64,000 nt of DNA from Planoprotostelium fungivorum (Eukaryota; Evosea; Variosea; Cavosteliida; Cavosteliaceae), in the NCBI GenBank assembly GCA_003024175.1, contig MDYQ01000027.1:124001-188000 (forward strand), given 5' to 3'. A model generated the notes under the pieces. The model ran no database searches. It had not been told where the DNA came from and saw nothing but the letters and a program-made list of their open reading frames with translations. Below are positions 12,088-22,562 of this stretch, piece by piece (the stretch's first letter is position 1; every line of letters starts with the position of its first letter). The translations under genes and the position numbers were made by a program.

Positions 12088-13074
12088 TCATCTAAAGACG
12101 GATTTCAGTTCTGGAATATCCTTCAATTCAGCCAAGTTATGGATGGTATGCGTGCCAGCATTAGGTATCTGCATCTCATCATCAGCCATGGAACATCGTC
12201 ATTGAGATCACCTCTCCTGACCACTCTGTCTCATGCAGGTGGACACAGACCTTCCATCCAAACTCCTTCGCAGCGTTTACATTCACTGTTTTCATCGTCA
12301 TCCAATGGTAAGAAGAGGGAAGGATGAGCTCACGTGATGAATCATCCACGAAGAAACACTTTTCTTTGTCTGTAATTCTTGCTTCTCTCATTGCCTTCTC
12401 AAACATGTTGGGGTGAGGTTTACAGACTAACTGGGGCTCAGCGTAATCACAGTATGTGATGCCTTCGAACATGTCCTCCAGATCCAATAGTTTCAGGCAC
12501 TGAAATCGAGTGAGAATGGAAATGAAGGAGATGATGTACCCTCTTGGCGTGATTAATGTATGCATTAGTGAATATCCACGTTTTGTATTTCGTTCTGTCT
12601 ATGGATGAGAGGAGTTGCTTCAAAGCGGGGTCCGGTTTGAGCAGATCGTCCAATGGAAGTGCATCATCAACTTTCGTGTTGTATTCTAGGGGGTCTAAAT
12701 AACATCAGGGTCGGAATGGCGATGGAGCGTGATGTGATCAGGATGAGATGTTCACCGATCTTGTGATGTCTGACAAGTCCCTCTAAAGCAAGGCCATACA
12801 TGGTATAATACTGTTGATGCAATGTCTCAGCATCTTCCACTGACAGTTCCAGATGTTCTTGAAAATACTTGGAGATGAGCTTGCCCATTAGAACACCGAT
12901 TCTACGATCTTTACTGTACAAACAGTTGTCAAGATCGAAGAAGAAGGTGGGGCGCTGGTCAACACCACTCGATGGACTTGTCATTGTGAATGTTCTATGT
13001 TGAAACTGTCGGGAGTAGAGAGGAGGAGTGAGATGGATAGGTCTGGATACGAGCCGCCCTACTCTTTGGATCAT
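12088..13074 (-). CDS. HAD-superfamily pyrimidine 5'-nucleotidase (Sdt1/Phm8-like)
   Basis: Five exons: 12756-13074, 12694-12540, 12499-12334, 12285-12212 and 12168-12088, giving 264 residues. HAD motif I is FFFDLDNCLYS (nucleophile Asp), followed by DPLEYNTKVDDALPLDDLLKPD as in the Sdt1 family. Motif II is WIFTNAYINHA. Later come CKPHPNMFEKAM (the motif III Lys) and FVDDSSLNVNAAKEFGW (motif IV acids). Family members dephosphorylate UMP/CMP or lysophosphatidic acid. Two starts are possible. The ATG at 13074 adds MIQRVGRLVSRPIHLTPPL, a plausible mitochondrial presequence rich in Arg; the ATG at 12984 (MTSPSSG) would give the usual cytosolic form. Both could be used. The C-terminus HNLAELKDIPELKSVFR is typical of the family. 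Confidence in the family is high; confidence in the start is lower. Confidence 0.88.
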
Positions 13075-13350
13075 CAACTGCTTCTCCCGCTGCTCAATAA
13101 AATCAAAAATTAAATCTTCCCATCATTTATTTCATTTTCGACCTTCTAATTGCTTTATGGAAAAGGCTTGGCGCGATGATGAGTTTGTCTATCATCATCG
13201 TATTATTTGGATTCGTCACGATTAAGAGTTTCGTGATGCCCTTTGGTCTCATCTTCCACCCGTCCCAGGTTTCCCTGCCCATACAAAATCGATGCAAGAT
13301 TGTTCGATGGCGCCAACAGCCGAAATGTATAGCTGACATACCGTGAGGTG

Positions 13351-13749
13351 CTAAAGCAACGGCTCCGATCGAGTGCCCAGTGTGAGGTGCTGATTGTTTT
13401 CCTTCATCCCAAGGCCGCATGGGAAACAGTTCACCCAACCCACGTTTTCCCGTGCGGATATCCAGGGAGAGATATTACAGTGAGCGGCAGCGGCTGGACC
13501 TGGGCGGAACGAAGACGTACCACACATTTCAGACACCAAACGTGAAATCTTGGAGCCTGGGTATCGACCAATCTGGGCCCAGGCTGCCACTTTGTGGAAT
13601 GCTCCAGTGTTTTCTGAGCGGAAAGGTGGGGTGTAGACAGCTCGAATGATGCCTTGGAAACAGAGTTGGACGAGAGCACTGGTCATATTAAACACCAAGC
13701 CGTTCACAACACACACAAGAGAACACACGATGGAAGGATTCAGAATCAT
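13351..13749 (-). CDS. Possible small membrane protein (weak)
   Basis: An open frame of 132 codons starts at an ATG (MILNPSIVCSLVCVVNGLVF) with a hydrophobic first 30 residues and a basic region after it. An adjoining minus-strand frame at 13127-13438 could be a further exon. I do not recognise either product, could not find a convincing intron to join them, and the 5' end overlaps a plus-strand candidate. Treat as a placeholder for possible coding content between the nucleotidase and the splicing factor. Confidence 0.25.
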   Translation of the reverse strand: MILNPSIVCSLVCVVNGLVFNMTSALVQLCFQGIIRAVYTPPFRSENTGAFHKVAAWAQIGRYPGSKISRLVSEMCGTSSFRPGPAAAAHCNISPWISARENVGWVNCFPCGLGMKENNQHLTLGTRSEPLL

Positions 13750-13973
13750 CAGAGACGATCAATACGAACATCAGGTGATGCACCATCCACAGTGAATGAC
13801 GTCTGACCATCGTTACAGAGGTGGGGTGCTTCTGTTGGAGGACAATGGGATCACTTCGAGGGCAAATTGAGTGAACTCATCCATTCCACCGCAGCCGATC
13901 TGGACATTATGGCCAACGAGCTGCTACTGTCTCCCTATTTCTACAGCATCCTGTCCGTCTCATCCTCCTAATC
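13730..13973 (+). CDS. Small two-exon hypothetical protein, 65 residues
   Basis: An ATG at 13730 opens MEGFRIIRDDQYEHQ, followed by a well-formed 44-nt intron (GTGATG...TTACAG). The second exon encodes RWGASVGGQWDHFEGKL and ends LLLSPYFYSILSVSSS with TAA at 13971-13973. The product is soluble-looking and mixed-charge with an amphipathic middle (SELIHSTAADLDIMANELL). No family is recognised. Evidence is the intact frame across a typical intron, so the call is moderate at best. Confidence 0.4.
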
Positions 13974-14037
13974 ACACGTCACCATCATCAACATCACAAA
14001 AGAAGAGGACACGTAACGACAACCATACTATATTTCT

Positions 14038-15550
14038 TCACGAGCTTCCATGTCTATTCCCTGCTGGCCTCAGTGGTGGCAGACTATCAATTTTATCAGA
14101 CGAAGAAAAATAGACTGTAGATATAACGATCACCTCTGTCTCTCTCTTCTCTTCCTTCACCTCTCTCGGGCTGGCTGCGGGGCTACCAGAAGGGCTCGCT
14201 TTATTCTTCTTCTCTTCACGTTCGCTGATGCTGCTGTCGCTCTCCTTCCTCTTCTCACCCCTGCTCCTGTCATCGCATGAGGACATGTGTGGTGACGTCA
14301 CACGATCCATCATCACCTGTCGCGATCATCATCTCTCCTGTCGTCCCTCCTTCTATCATCTCTCCTCCTATCGTCGTCTCTTCTATCATCTCTTCTTCTA
14401 TCATCATCTCTTCTGTCGTCTCTTCTTCTGTCATCTCTCCTTCTGTCATCATCTCTTCGGGTGTCACTTCTTCTCCTATCTTCTCTTCTGTCGTCCCTCC
14501 TTCTATCATCGTCTCTTCTATCATCTCTTCTGCTCCCTCTTCTGTCGTCCTGTGATGATGAGGATCGGGGTGATGATCGTGATGATGGACTCACCCTTCT
14601 ATCGTCTCTTCTTCTATCATCTCTCCTGTCGTCTCTTCTTCTGTCATCGTCTCTCCTTCTATCTTCTCTTCTTCTGTCCTCTTCCAATTTCCTCTCTTTC
14701 GGTTGCTCTTCTTTGATTTCTTCTCTCAAGCTAATAGAGATTAAAATGAAATAAATAGGGTGTCGATCTTTACCTTTCCAGATTGCTCGTTGTAGTCTGT
14801 AACTGGATCAGTGAGAGTATTTTCGATGATCTTCACCTTCTCCTTGATCTTGCTCAGCTCGGCCGCGATACGTTGAGTCTCCTCCTGTTCTTTTTTGAAT
14901 TTCAAATGTGGCGGGAAAATCTCACCCTCTGCTTCTCGATCTCGGCTCTCTTCGCTTCCATTAATTCCTTGGGGACACCCATGTTGTTTTGTGCGCTGAT
15001 CAACATCTTCCAAATCTCTAAGACGAGAGTAGAGGCATCACCACCTCCTAAGAACTCGGTCATGTTGATCTGGACAATCCTCGGATCGACTGTCTGATGA
15101 TGTGATTCAGTTGAATGTGTTAAGACAGGGAAGAGCGTCACCTCGGCTTCGAGGAGACTGAAGAGGTAAGCGATAAGAATCTCATCATCTAGTTGTAATA
15201 ACTCTTGGACTCGAGTTTCGATCCAAGGTTTCATGACAGCAAGCTCCACCTTCTTCATGTCCACCTAGGATGGTCTCAGCCAAGAGACATTCATTGTCTA
15301 TCGTCCAAACATTCAGCATCAGATGTTGAAATAGGTAAAGAAAGAATCGGCTCTATGCGAGTGGAGGAATGGGAAAGGGCCGATAACTCACCTTCGTGCT
15401 GTATTCCGGAGGGAACTTCATGGACTTGAGCAGCTTCTTCTGCTTATCTTTAAATCTCACATCCTGTTCGAGACTGGTACCCTATCTTCGTAAACCTTCG
15501 TGATGTAACCTTTATATCGTGTTTACCTTCAGAAAACCTCCCTCAGACAT
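14038..15550 (-). CDS. SRRM1/SRm160-type splicing co-activator: PWI domain plus Arg/Asp-repeat tail
   Basis: A minus-strand gene starting at the ATG at 15550 (MSEGGFLK). The PWI domain is spread over the next exons: FKDKQKKLLKSMKFPPEYSTK, then VDMKKVELAVMKPWIETRV (the PWI signature), ELLQLDDEILIAYLF, INMTEFLGGGDA and LWKMLISAQ-like IWKMLISAQNNMGVPKEL. The order matches animal SRRM1, where PWI binds nucleic acid and the tail targets nuclear speckles. After a coiled segment, 14313-14729 encodes long RRDDRR/RRRDDRR repeats instead of the usual RS repeats. The final exon returns to an RSRGEKRKESDSS-like tail ending at 14038. The T/C-rich plus strand here is the complement of these repeats. The role is pre-mRNA splicing and mRNP export in the nucleus. 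The family call rests on the PWI exons and is strong. Confidence 0.82.
14324..14700 (-). repeat. Degenerate short tandem repeat coding (R)RRDD(R)
   Basis: About 375 bp of low-complexity DNA, purine-rich (GA-rich) on the coding strand with units of roughly 9-15 bp encoding alternating Arg and Asp. One interruption encodes a Ser-rich VSPSSRSSPRSSSS segment. It lies within the SRRM1-like gene and generates its mixed-charge tail. Confidence 0.7.
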
Positions 15551-15717
15551 AGTTGTGTGTGTTGAGTTCGATAGATGATGAGATCAGATCATCAACGGTC
15601 AAATTACAACCAGAAAGCGACAGAAAACTAGGTCACACAACCGACACGCGTTGGACAGCAGCACACCATCAACGAGAGCTTCAGATCGACCAGATCCTGT
15701 CGAATCTATAAGAGATC

Positions 15718-18209
15718 ATGCAGGCTGAAGGGGATGTATTGGGATTTCCCTTGAAACAGAAGGGACCGAAGAAGGAGAGGAGACAGAGGAGAAAGGATGA
15801 GAAGGAAGACTACGTATATCAGATAAAAAAGATCAAGTGGGTGACCTCTAAAAGATGAATCATCGTCGACGTGACACTCGTGTCGAATCAACTCATCATC
15901 GATCTGGACTCACGATACGTCACAGTGAGATGTCTTTAGCTGAGGAGAAAGAGTTTGAAGAGAAGAAGAAGAAATTCGATGACTTTGCCAGACACTATGT
16001 CAGACGATTGGACAGGAGCGTCTTAGAACTCATTTATTACGAAAACTGTGCGGAGAATGTGAGTTGACGATGATCATCCACCCATTGTGGATCTCTTCTG
16101 AAACACCTCAGGCGGCTCTAGCCAGACGAGCTGCAGAGGAGTTGATCGAAGATCAAGAAAGGGAGAAGATCAAACAGATCGCCTTCGATCATGATCACGT
16201 GATTGTAAAATCCATCCATCTGTGTCTCACCATTTGTACAGAGAGAGGGAATATCCGTGGTGCAATGTAACGATGAGTCAGGTTATGCTTCTTATGACAG
16301 GTGAATCTCGCACGATCACATGGAAGATGATGGATGATGTGATGATCGTGGTAGTTCTGAGAGTGAAGAATCCGATATAGATGAGAGCAGCCGTGCCGAT
16401 ATCGATAAGGTGAGAAGATTCCTGGAAATTTCTCCGTCGACACTCTTCAGTTGGAGTTCCTGTGCGATATGTTCCCCGATCTTTCAGAGAATTTTTTGGC
16501 GGGAGAATTGGACGCCAACGATTCCAGTTTACAGAAGACGATGGAGATCTTATTCCCTCTCACGACGATATTAGGTATGACATCTCGAAGAGATTCGTGA
16601 TGACATCATGACAGACGAAGAGAGAGAAGCGGAGGCTGCCAACCAGATCCAATCAATTCAGAAGCAACAAGGTGAAATCTCGACGAAAACTCACGATCAC
16701 CCACTCACTCTCTGCAGCACAAGAGGAGGAACTACCTAAGGTGATGCCGTCATCATATGATGTCATACGTCTGAATGTGTTAGGGATCACGCTGGGCCCC
16801 GTTCATCACTTCCTGGAAGCATCCCAACCATTACGTTCCCCCCAAACGTCCCAATTTCGTCCCAAAATCGACCGAAACGGTCGCTCCATCGTCTGATGGA
16901 GCCGAGAAACAGGTTCCAGAGAACGAGTTCGAGAGAAAGGTACGTGAGCTGTCAGCCATGTTCCCAGAGGTTCCCACGTTTGTCATCGCCATGAAGTTGG
17001 AAGAGAACGAAGAGAAGATGGACCAATGCATTGAGCCACTGTTGAATTACCAGCCCGGTGCTCAGGCGAAGGGAAGACAAGGTGATGGTTTACGAGTGAA
17101 ATTCCGCTGAAATGTCAAAGGAAATCAGAATTTCACAGATTGGAACCGAGTGGATGGTGTCTCGTCCAGTGAAGATAACATTACGAATCGATTACGTCTC
17201 GAAGCCCTCTCCAAGCAATTCTACTGGGTAGAGAAGAACGTACTCGAATCCATGTTTTCGGTGAGTTTTCATCCACATCTCCCTCTCAATCGTTGTAGAT
17301 AAACGGACGGAGCATAGAGAAGACGGCGGCAGCTTTATCTCAACTGTACCCCGCCCTAGTCATACAACCGACGCCAGCCTCCACTCAGCCTCAGAGAGAA
17401 AGTGAGACATCACGTGAAGACATCTCGACGTGACATCCACATAGATCGAGCTAGAAAGAGTGCCCCGGACACACCAACAAAGAAGACGAAAAAAAAGGAT
17501 CGAGAGGGTTTCGAAACGGTGACGCGAAAGAGGGCCAAAGTCAGACCCCCTCGAAGTAAAGAAGGTGAGGAGATCACACGTGGCTCGTTGTAGATGTCAT
17601 TCTCCCAGATCATTCTGCCCTGGGTAGGATGAGTGACAGGGAGCGGGCGAATTATTACGCGGCCGTGCGTAACGAATATTATCGACAAGCTGCCATGGCT
17701 TTCTTGGGTGGTAACGGTCAGGCGGCGGGTAGATTGTCTGCAGAGGTGAGGAGAAGGAGGGAAGAGGATTGACATAGAGCAGGGAAGGTCTTACGATAAG
17801 AAGATGAAGGAATCTCATCAGTTGGCGTACCAAGTGACGATGACAAGGTGAGCACACAAGCCACACTCATCATCGTCAACATCACCATCTTCACATCACG
17901 ATCAACAACATCAACAACATCACATGAACATTCAACATCTTTAGTCTCCAAACCAACCGAGACCCCATCACCCAACTGGACCTCCACGGCTTCCACGTCA
18001 ACAACGCTCTCCAACTGGTCGAAGATGCCCTCCACCACTGCACCACCCGTGGCACAGGCCTCTTGACCATCGTCGTGGGGGCGGGGCACCACTCGGAGGG
18101 CAGAAAGGCCAGAATTAAACCTGCCGTGAAAGAGTGGCTCAGTCAGAACGGTTATCGTTTCACCGAGGCGAACCAGGGCGTCTTAGTCGTTCACCTATCG
18201 TCTGTATAG
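15718..18209 (+). CDS. CUE-DUF1771-Smr protein, Cue2/N4BP2-like RNA endonuclease
   Basis: A multi-exon gene from the ATG at 15718 (MQAEGDVLGFPLKQKGPKKE) to the TAG at 18207-18209. A basic, charged N-terminus and coiled segments are followed by CUE-like ubiquitin-binding modules: ELEFLCDMFPDLSENFLAGE (about 16450), VRELSAMFPEVPTFVIAMKL (about 16945) and a third, more distant one near 17200. DUF1771 follows (YYRQAAMAFLGGN, MKESHQLAYQ). The last exon holds the Smr domain with the catalytic LDLHGFHVNNA and GAGHHSEGRKARIKPAV. In yeast Cue2 and animal N4BP2/NONU-1, this domain order cleaves mRNA at stalled, ubiquitinated ribosomes (no-go decay). The role here is inferred from that precedent. AATAAA begins 2 nt after the stop. 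The convergent kinase gene ends only 22 nt beyond this stop. Confidence 0.82.
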
Positions 18210-18210
18210 A

Positions 18211-18216
18211 AATAAA
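18211..18216 (+). terminator. Poly(A) signal AATAAA of the Smr gene
   Basis: The hexamer starts 2 nt past the TAG and lies inside the 22-nt gap between two convergent stop codons, so the mature 3' ends of the two genes must overlap. Confidence 0.55.
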
Positions 18217-18231
18217 GAGAGATGTTTATCG

Positions 18232-21200
18232 TCATGTCTTTGTGTCGGTGGCGAGCTGGAGGCACAAGACGAGGGCGGGGGGGACGTCACCGAGGACCTG
18301 CCACATGATGCGTTTGTCTTGGTAGAAGGTGTTGTCTCTCCAGTAGTAAGCGGATGAGCCTTCTGATCCCAAGGGTGCGAAATACTATTCCACGGTTCAG
18401 TATATGAAACAGTAAAGTCTTTCATGCACAGAGGATGAAGAGATGAATGAGATGATGTATAGGATGTATAGGATATAGAGGATGTCTCACGTGTTCTTCA
18501 GCATCTCTGTACCATCTGTACTTCTCCAACACTCTTGAATTTCGATCGGAAGACTCTTTCCACTCCAAGGTCTCTCCGTCCCAAAGTCCAGTCCCAAAAT
18601 TGATGGGAGCGTTGATGCTGGGTATCAACTGTCTTCCATTCCAAGCCAAGTGCCACTTCTTATTTCCACTGCTCTCTTTCAACGAAATTTCACCGCATTT
18701 CCATTGAAATTTCACCTCAGAGTGACAGATCTCTCTTTCGGGTTGAATATCCAGATGTCATCGTTCTTGGATGACGTAATCATTCCTCCCTTCATTCCAT
18801 CACAGTACAAGTAGCCCAGGGAAGCAGCCTGCGAAATTTCGTTGAGATGTCACGTACACATTGTCGTGTCACCTTGTCGTCTGCATCCATTGGGCCCTTG
18901 TGGTGCACGTGGGCTGCCGTTCGGTTTTCTAATAATAGAACCCAGCGGCTGAGTGCCATTCTATCGTGAGAGCGGAAGTAGTGAGCTACCTTCTTCTCTG
19001 TCACCATGAAGCCCCACATCGTCTCTCCTTCTCCAAATTTCCATCCCTGTACGAATCAGTTTCCCGCCAAAATCTCCCGCCATTTTTTCCCGCCGAAAAA
19101 TCTCCCGCCAGAATTCTCACCTTGGCCATCCAAGAGGGATCCGTTGCAAACTCGGTCTTGATGGACAGAATATCCGACAGAGGAATGTCCACGTTTCGAT
19201 TGTTCTTCTCTATTCCCTTGTGTGGTTTCCTCACCGTCACCAGTCGATCCGGTGACAAGTACATCTACAACGAGTCAAAACACCCCGTCACACGAATCCA
19301 CCTTGGACAACTTCCAAGTTCCGTTCGTCCAGATTTCCATGTATTCTCTCTTGAGGATGTCTGTGTTGTACGAGCTGAACGACCTGCGGAGCCCCGCGGT
19401 CACCATTATGGATTTCCTCTTCTCTTTCTCTTCTTCCCGCTCAAACTTATTTTTAGAAGAGCTCTCCCTCCGCGGGCTGATCGACATCTTTGCACCCGGG
19501 CTCGAAGCTCTCAGCAGCTTCGGCTCGATCGTGTCCGAAAATAGCGTCGAGTTTTTCGCCTGGGGAGGTGAATTCGTGGGTTCGATTTTTTTCTCACCGA
19601 ATCGATCGCCTTTTGTATGTCCGCGATCCACATCAGGGTCTCTGCTTGTGGAACTCTCAGTATGGCCGAACTGTCTCTGTGGTGCAAGATATTGGCGGGA
19701 AGTGAGCCTTTACTCTCCGCTGTCGACACGTCAGAAATGTCGACTGGCGTGTACAATACCTGATAAACCGTAGAATATCTGTTGTTTCTTCGTGTGGGTG
19801 ATTTGGATCTGATCTTTGTTGATGAGATAGACTTTTGTGTCCAAGAGATGAATGACGCCGAAATATTCCCTCGGGTCGTCCTGTTGCACGTCATCGCTCG
19901 ATCTACAACTGTGTAGACGGACCTTTTCGGTACGGTAATAACACAGGACACCCTCGTGAAGGATGAACCACCTCTTTGTGAATGTGTTGAGGACTTTGAT
20001 TTCGGCGTAGCCCGTGCGAATGATGGGATCGTTTATCTTCGGTCCTTGTGTGGACTGTTCAGCCTCCACAACTAAACGTGTTAATCAGTCAAATTTCGTG
20101 GGAATTTCCGCGAAAATTCTCACCTTCTTTCTCGATTTTTTCGATGTCCAGGTCTCCACGTATGGCTTTGTGTCTCTCGATTGGTGTCGTCTTTTTTGTG
20201 GGCCGTCTCAATAATTGCGAACGCCTCCACGATACCTCCTGCCGCCGTTCAGTTCATCTACAACGTTGTAGATGACCCACCTCGTTATTCGTCTCGCTGG
20301 TCAGTAGTCCCTGAAGGTCGACGGTCTTACGTGCCAAAGTGGCGTACGAGGTAGCACGCAATAGATCCACCACCGATGCATTCGAATTCGACATGCGTAA
20401 CGGTTCCGTGGGGGATTTTCCCTGGAAAGTCAGGTGATTGTCGCGGAGATTTCAAGTTACGTACGACGATCCAGGGGTGAAGTAGTGCCGTCTTGGCATC
20501 CATTCTCTTGCTCACGTCGATCTGAAGCAGGGCATCTACAAACGATTTCGCCTCGTCGGATATGTTTTTCCAGAATTCTTCCGGGAAATCGTGTTGCCCC
20601 GACAAGATGGCATTCTCTGATGACGTCATCACACGTTATCACGCGAAATTTCGATAAAGTTTCACCTAGATCGGGTGTCTCCTTGTTGAAGAAGTACCAA
20701 AAGGGTGTGTTGAACAAGAAATCGGTATCGTCTCTGTGGTCTTGACAACTGAAAAAAGGAGGGAAACCGCATAACCTAAGATATCAGTCGTGATGTCATC
20801 ATTTGAACTCACAAGATGTATGTCATCACTCCCAAACTCCAACAGTCCACAGTCATCGAATGAACTTCCTTCTTCACCAATTCCGGTGCCTACGGATTTC
20901 AATCACAAAATTTCACTGAAATTTCACCTTATACCCAAGAGTTCCCAATGGAGTCGCCATACCTTCAGCCTCTGACGTGGCGAAGCCGAAATCGACCAAT
21001 TTGACGGTATAGACACCGTTGCTCGTCTCATGACACAAGACATTCTCGGGCTGTCCTCTATTAGATATCTCGTCGCTCGTGGATACATGTCGTTGTAGAT
21101 CGAGACGTGTGAACTCTCATATGTGATGCACGATATCATGACACGGTATGACACGGTGAGACGTCATACCTTGATGTCACGGTGAGCGATACCCTTGGCG

Positions 21201-22151
21201 TGCATGTAAGCGAGAGCTACGAGCACTTCTTTCACTAGAGTCTTTGCATCTTGTTCAGAGTACGTCTTCTTGTCACACAAATGCTCGAACAAGGGCTCCC
21301 CCTCGGCTCTGTCGTGGGGTCAGACTCGATAGACATCGACGGCTCACAGCTCCATGACAACGAACAACTCCTTCTGTGTCCTCATGACATTCTTTAACTG
21401 AGAGAGAATCAATTTTAGAGTTTGGATGAGATGACCCACCCCGATGATGTTGACATGATTGAGTTCTCTCATGACTTTGATTTCTCTCAATAGACTCCGG
21501 TTGAGTTTCAATTTGTCCGATTGCATGATCTTGATGGCGACCTGCATTAGGACATTAGGACATGTCGATGGGATGGCTCACGTACCTCTTCGTTCGTTCT
21601 CTTATCTACGGCGAGAAAGACGACACTGGTAGCACCTCTGTTGCATGTGAAAATGAGAAGATCGATTGACGACATGTTCGATGGTGATTTGAGTCGTTGA
21701 GAAGATGAAATGTAGCGAACTCACTCTCCCAATTGATCTTTGAATGTATAGATGGCATCGACATCTGCATCCTCTACGAGAGGTAATTCACGATCGAGAT
21801 CGATGGCTAACGTCTTTTCGTCAATGATCTAAGATCTGTCAATACATGGAGATGTATTGGGAGAATGAGAGGAGTTATCGATGATGATGGAAGAATACTC
21901 ACCGTCTCTTGTAATTTTTGGTCCAAAACAGTCAACAAATTGTTTTTCATTACCTAGAAGATGACATCAGCCGTCTATATGATATGATACAGACAAATGT
22001 TTACATGTGTCCATGTCACCAATCAGCGTTTCAAATAGGTACATCTCTCATTCATGTATAGAACTACTCACCGGTGTGAATAGAGCCGATGAAAGTCGTT
22101 GACTGCTGCGTCTGCCCGACTGGGTGCGCTTCAGCGTCTCGCGCATGCTCA
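18232..22151 (-). CDS. CAMK-like protein kinase fused to two PH domains
   Basis: One long gene on the minus strand, read from MSMRETLKRTQSGRRSSQRL (ATG at 22151). Kinase landmarks in order: VAIKIMQSDKLKL (ATP Lys), LLREIKVMRELNHVNI (C-helix Glu), HRDIKPENVLC (catalytic loop), KLVDFGFA (DFG), KAPELVKKEVHSMTVDCWSLGV (APE and F-helix), then HPWIV near 20480. Kinase and PH regions are joined by exons GKSPTEPLRMSNSNASVVDL and TKKTTPIERHKAIRGDLDIE with intact frame through 20238-20279, an intron holding a 20-bp palindrome. PH domain 1 runs IRTGYAEIKV...KRWFILHEGVLCYYR to LMWIADIQKAI. PH domain 2 runs LKREYMEIWTNGTWKLSKVD to ALSRWVLLLENR. A C-terminal domain of unknown type (WHLAWNGRQLIPSINAPINF, YYWRDNTFYQDKRIMWQ) ends at 18232. 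Kinase-then-PH-PH order is unusual. Membrane phosphoinositide control is inferred. Confidence 0.78.
20254..20273. repeat. Intronic 20-bp perfect palindrome (kinase-PH gene)
   Basis: CATCTACAACGTTGTAGATG, identical on both strands, in a 42-nt intron (20238-20279). Confidence 0.85.
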
Positions 22152-22562
22152 TGGCGAATGATTCAGAGGAGAACGATGATATAGAGTGTCGTTATTGTGT
22201 GCCCCTCTGAGGGATGATGGTCGCGGCAGTTTAGGTGAACAGGCAGTTTCAACTTGAAAATAATGAAACGCAAACGTCTCCTTCATGAGGTCTTTTACCC
22301 TAGAGATGGACGCAGTCCTTCTCCCAAATCATCCAAATATGAAATAATATAGTTTGATATAGAGTCTGACGCGACTGTGGAGGAGATGAAGAAAGTCGAA
22401 CGACACAGAATGACACGAATATCATCACCGGTTGTCCTGCAGCAAAAGGGTCGTGATGAGCGAAGAACCGAACAATAGAAGATGAAGAACTCTTGTTGAG
22501 ATGGAATTTTGATTCTGGATTGAAATGAAGAATAAAAGAATGACGCCACCTCTTCTCTCTCT

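Noticed and set aside
14228-14754. Plus-strand frames rich in Ser, Leu and Tyr/His through the T/C-rich stretch
   Set aside because: They are the complement of the Arg/Asp repeats of the SRRM1-like gene and contain no domain.
18232-20069. Separate PH-domain gene starting at MEAEQSTQG
   Set aside because: Exons upstream keep frame from the kinase domain into this Met, with good splice sites, so it is an internal residue of the kinase-PH gene.
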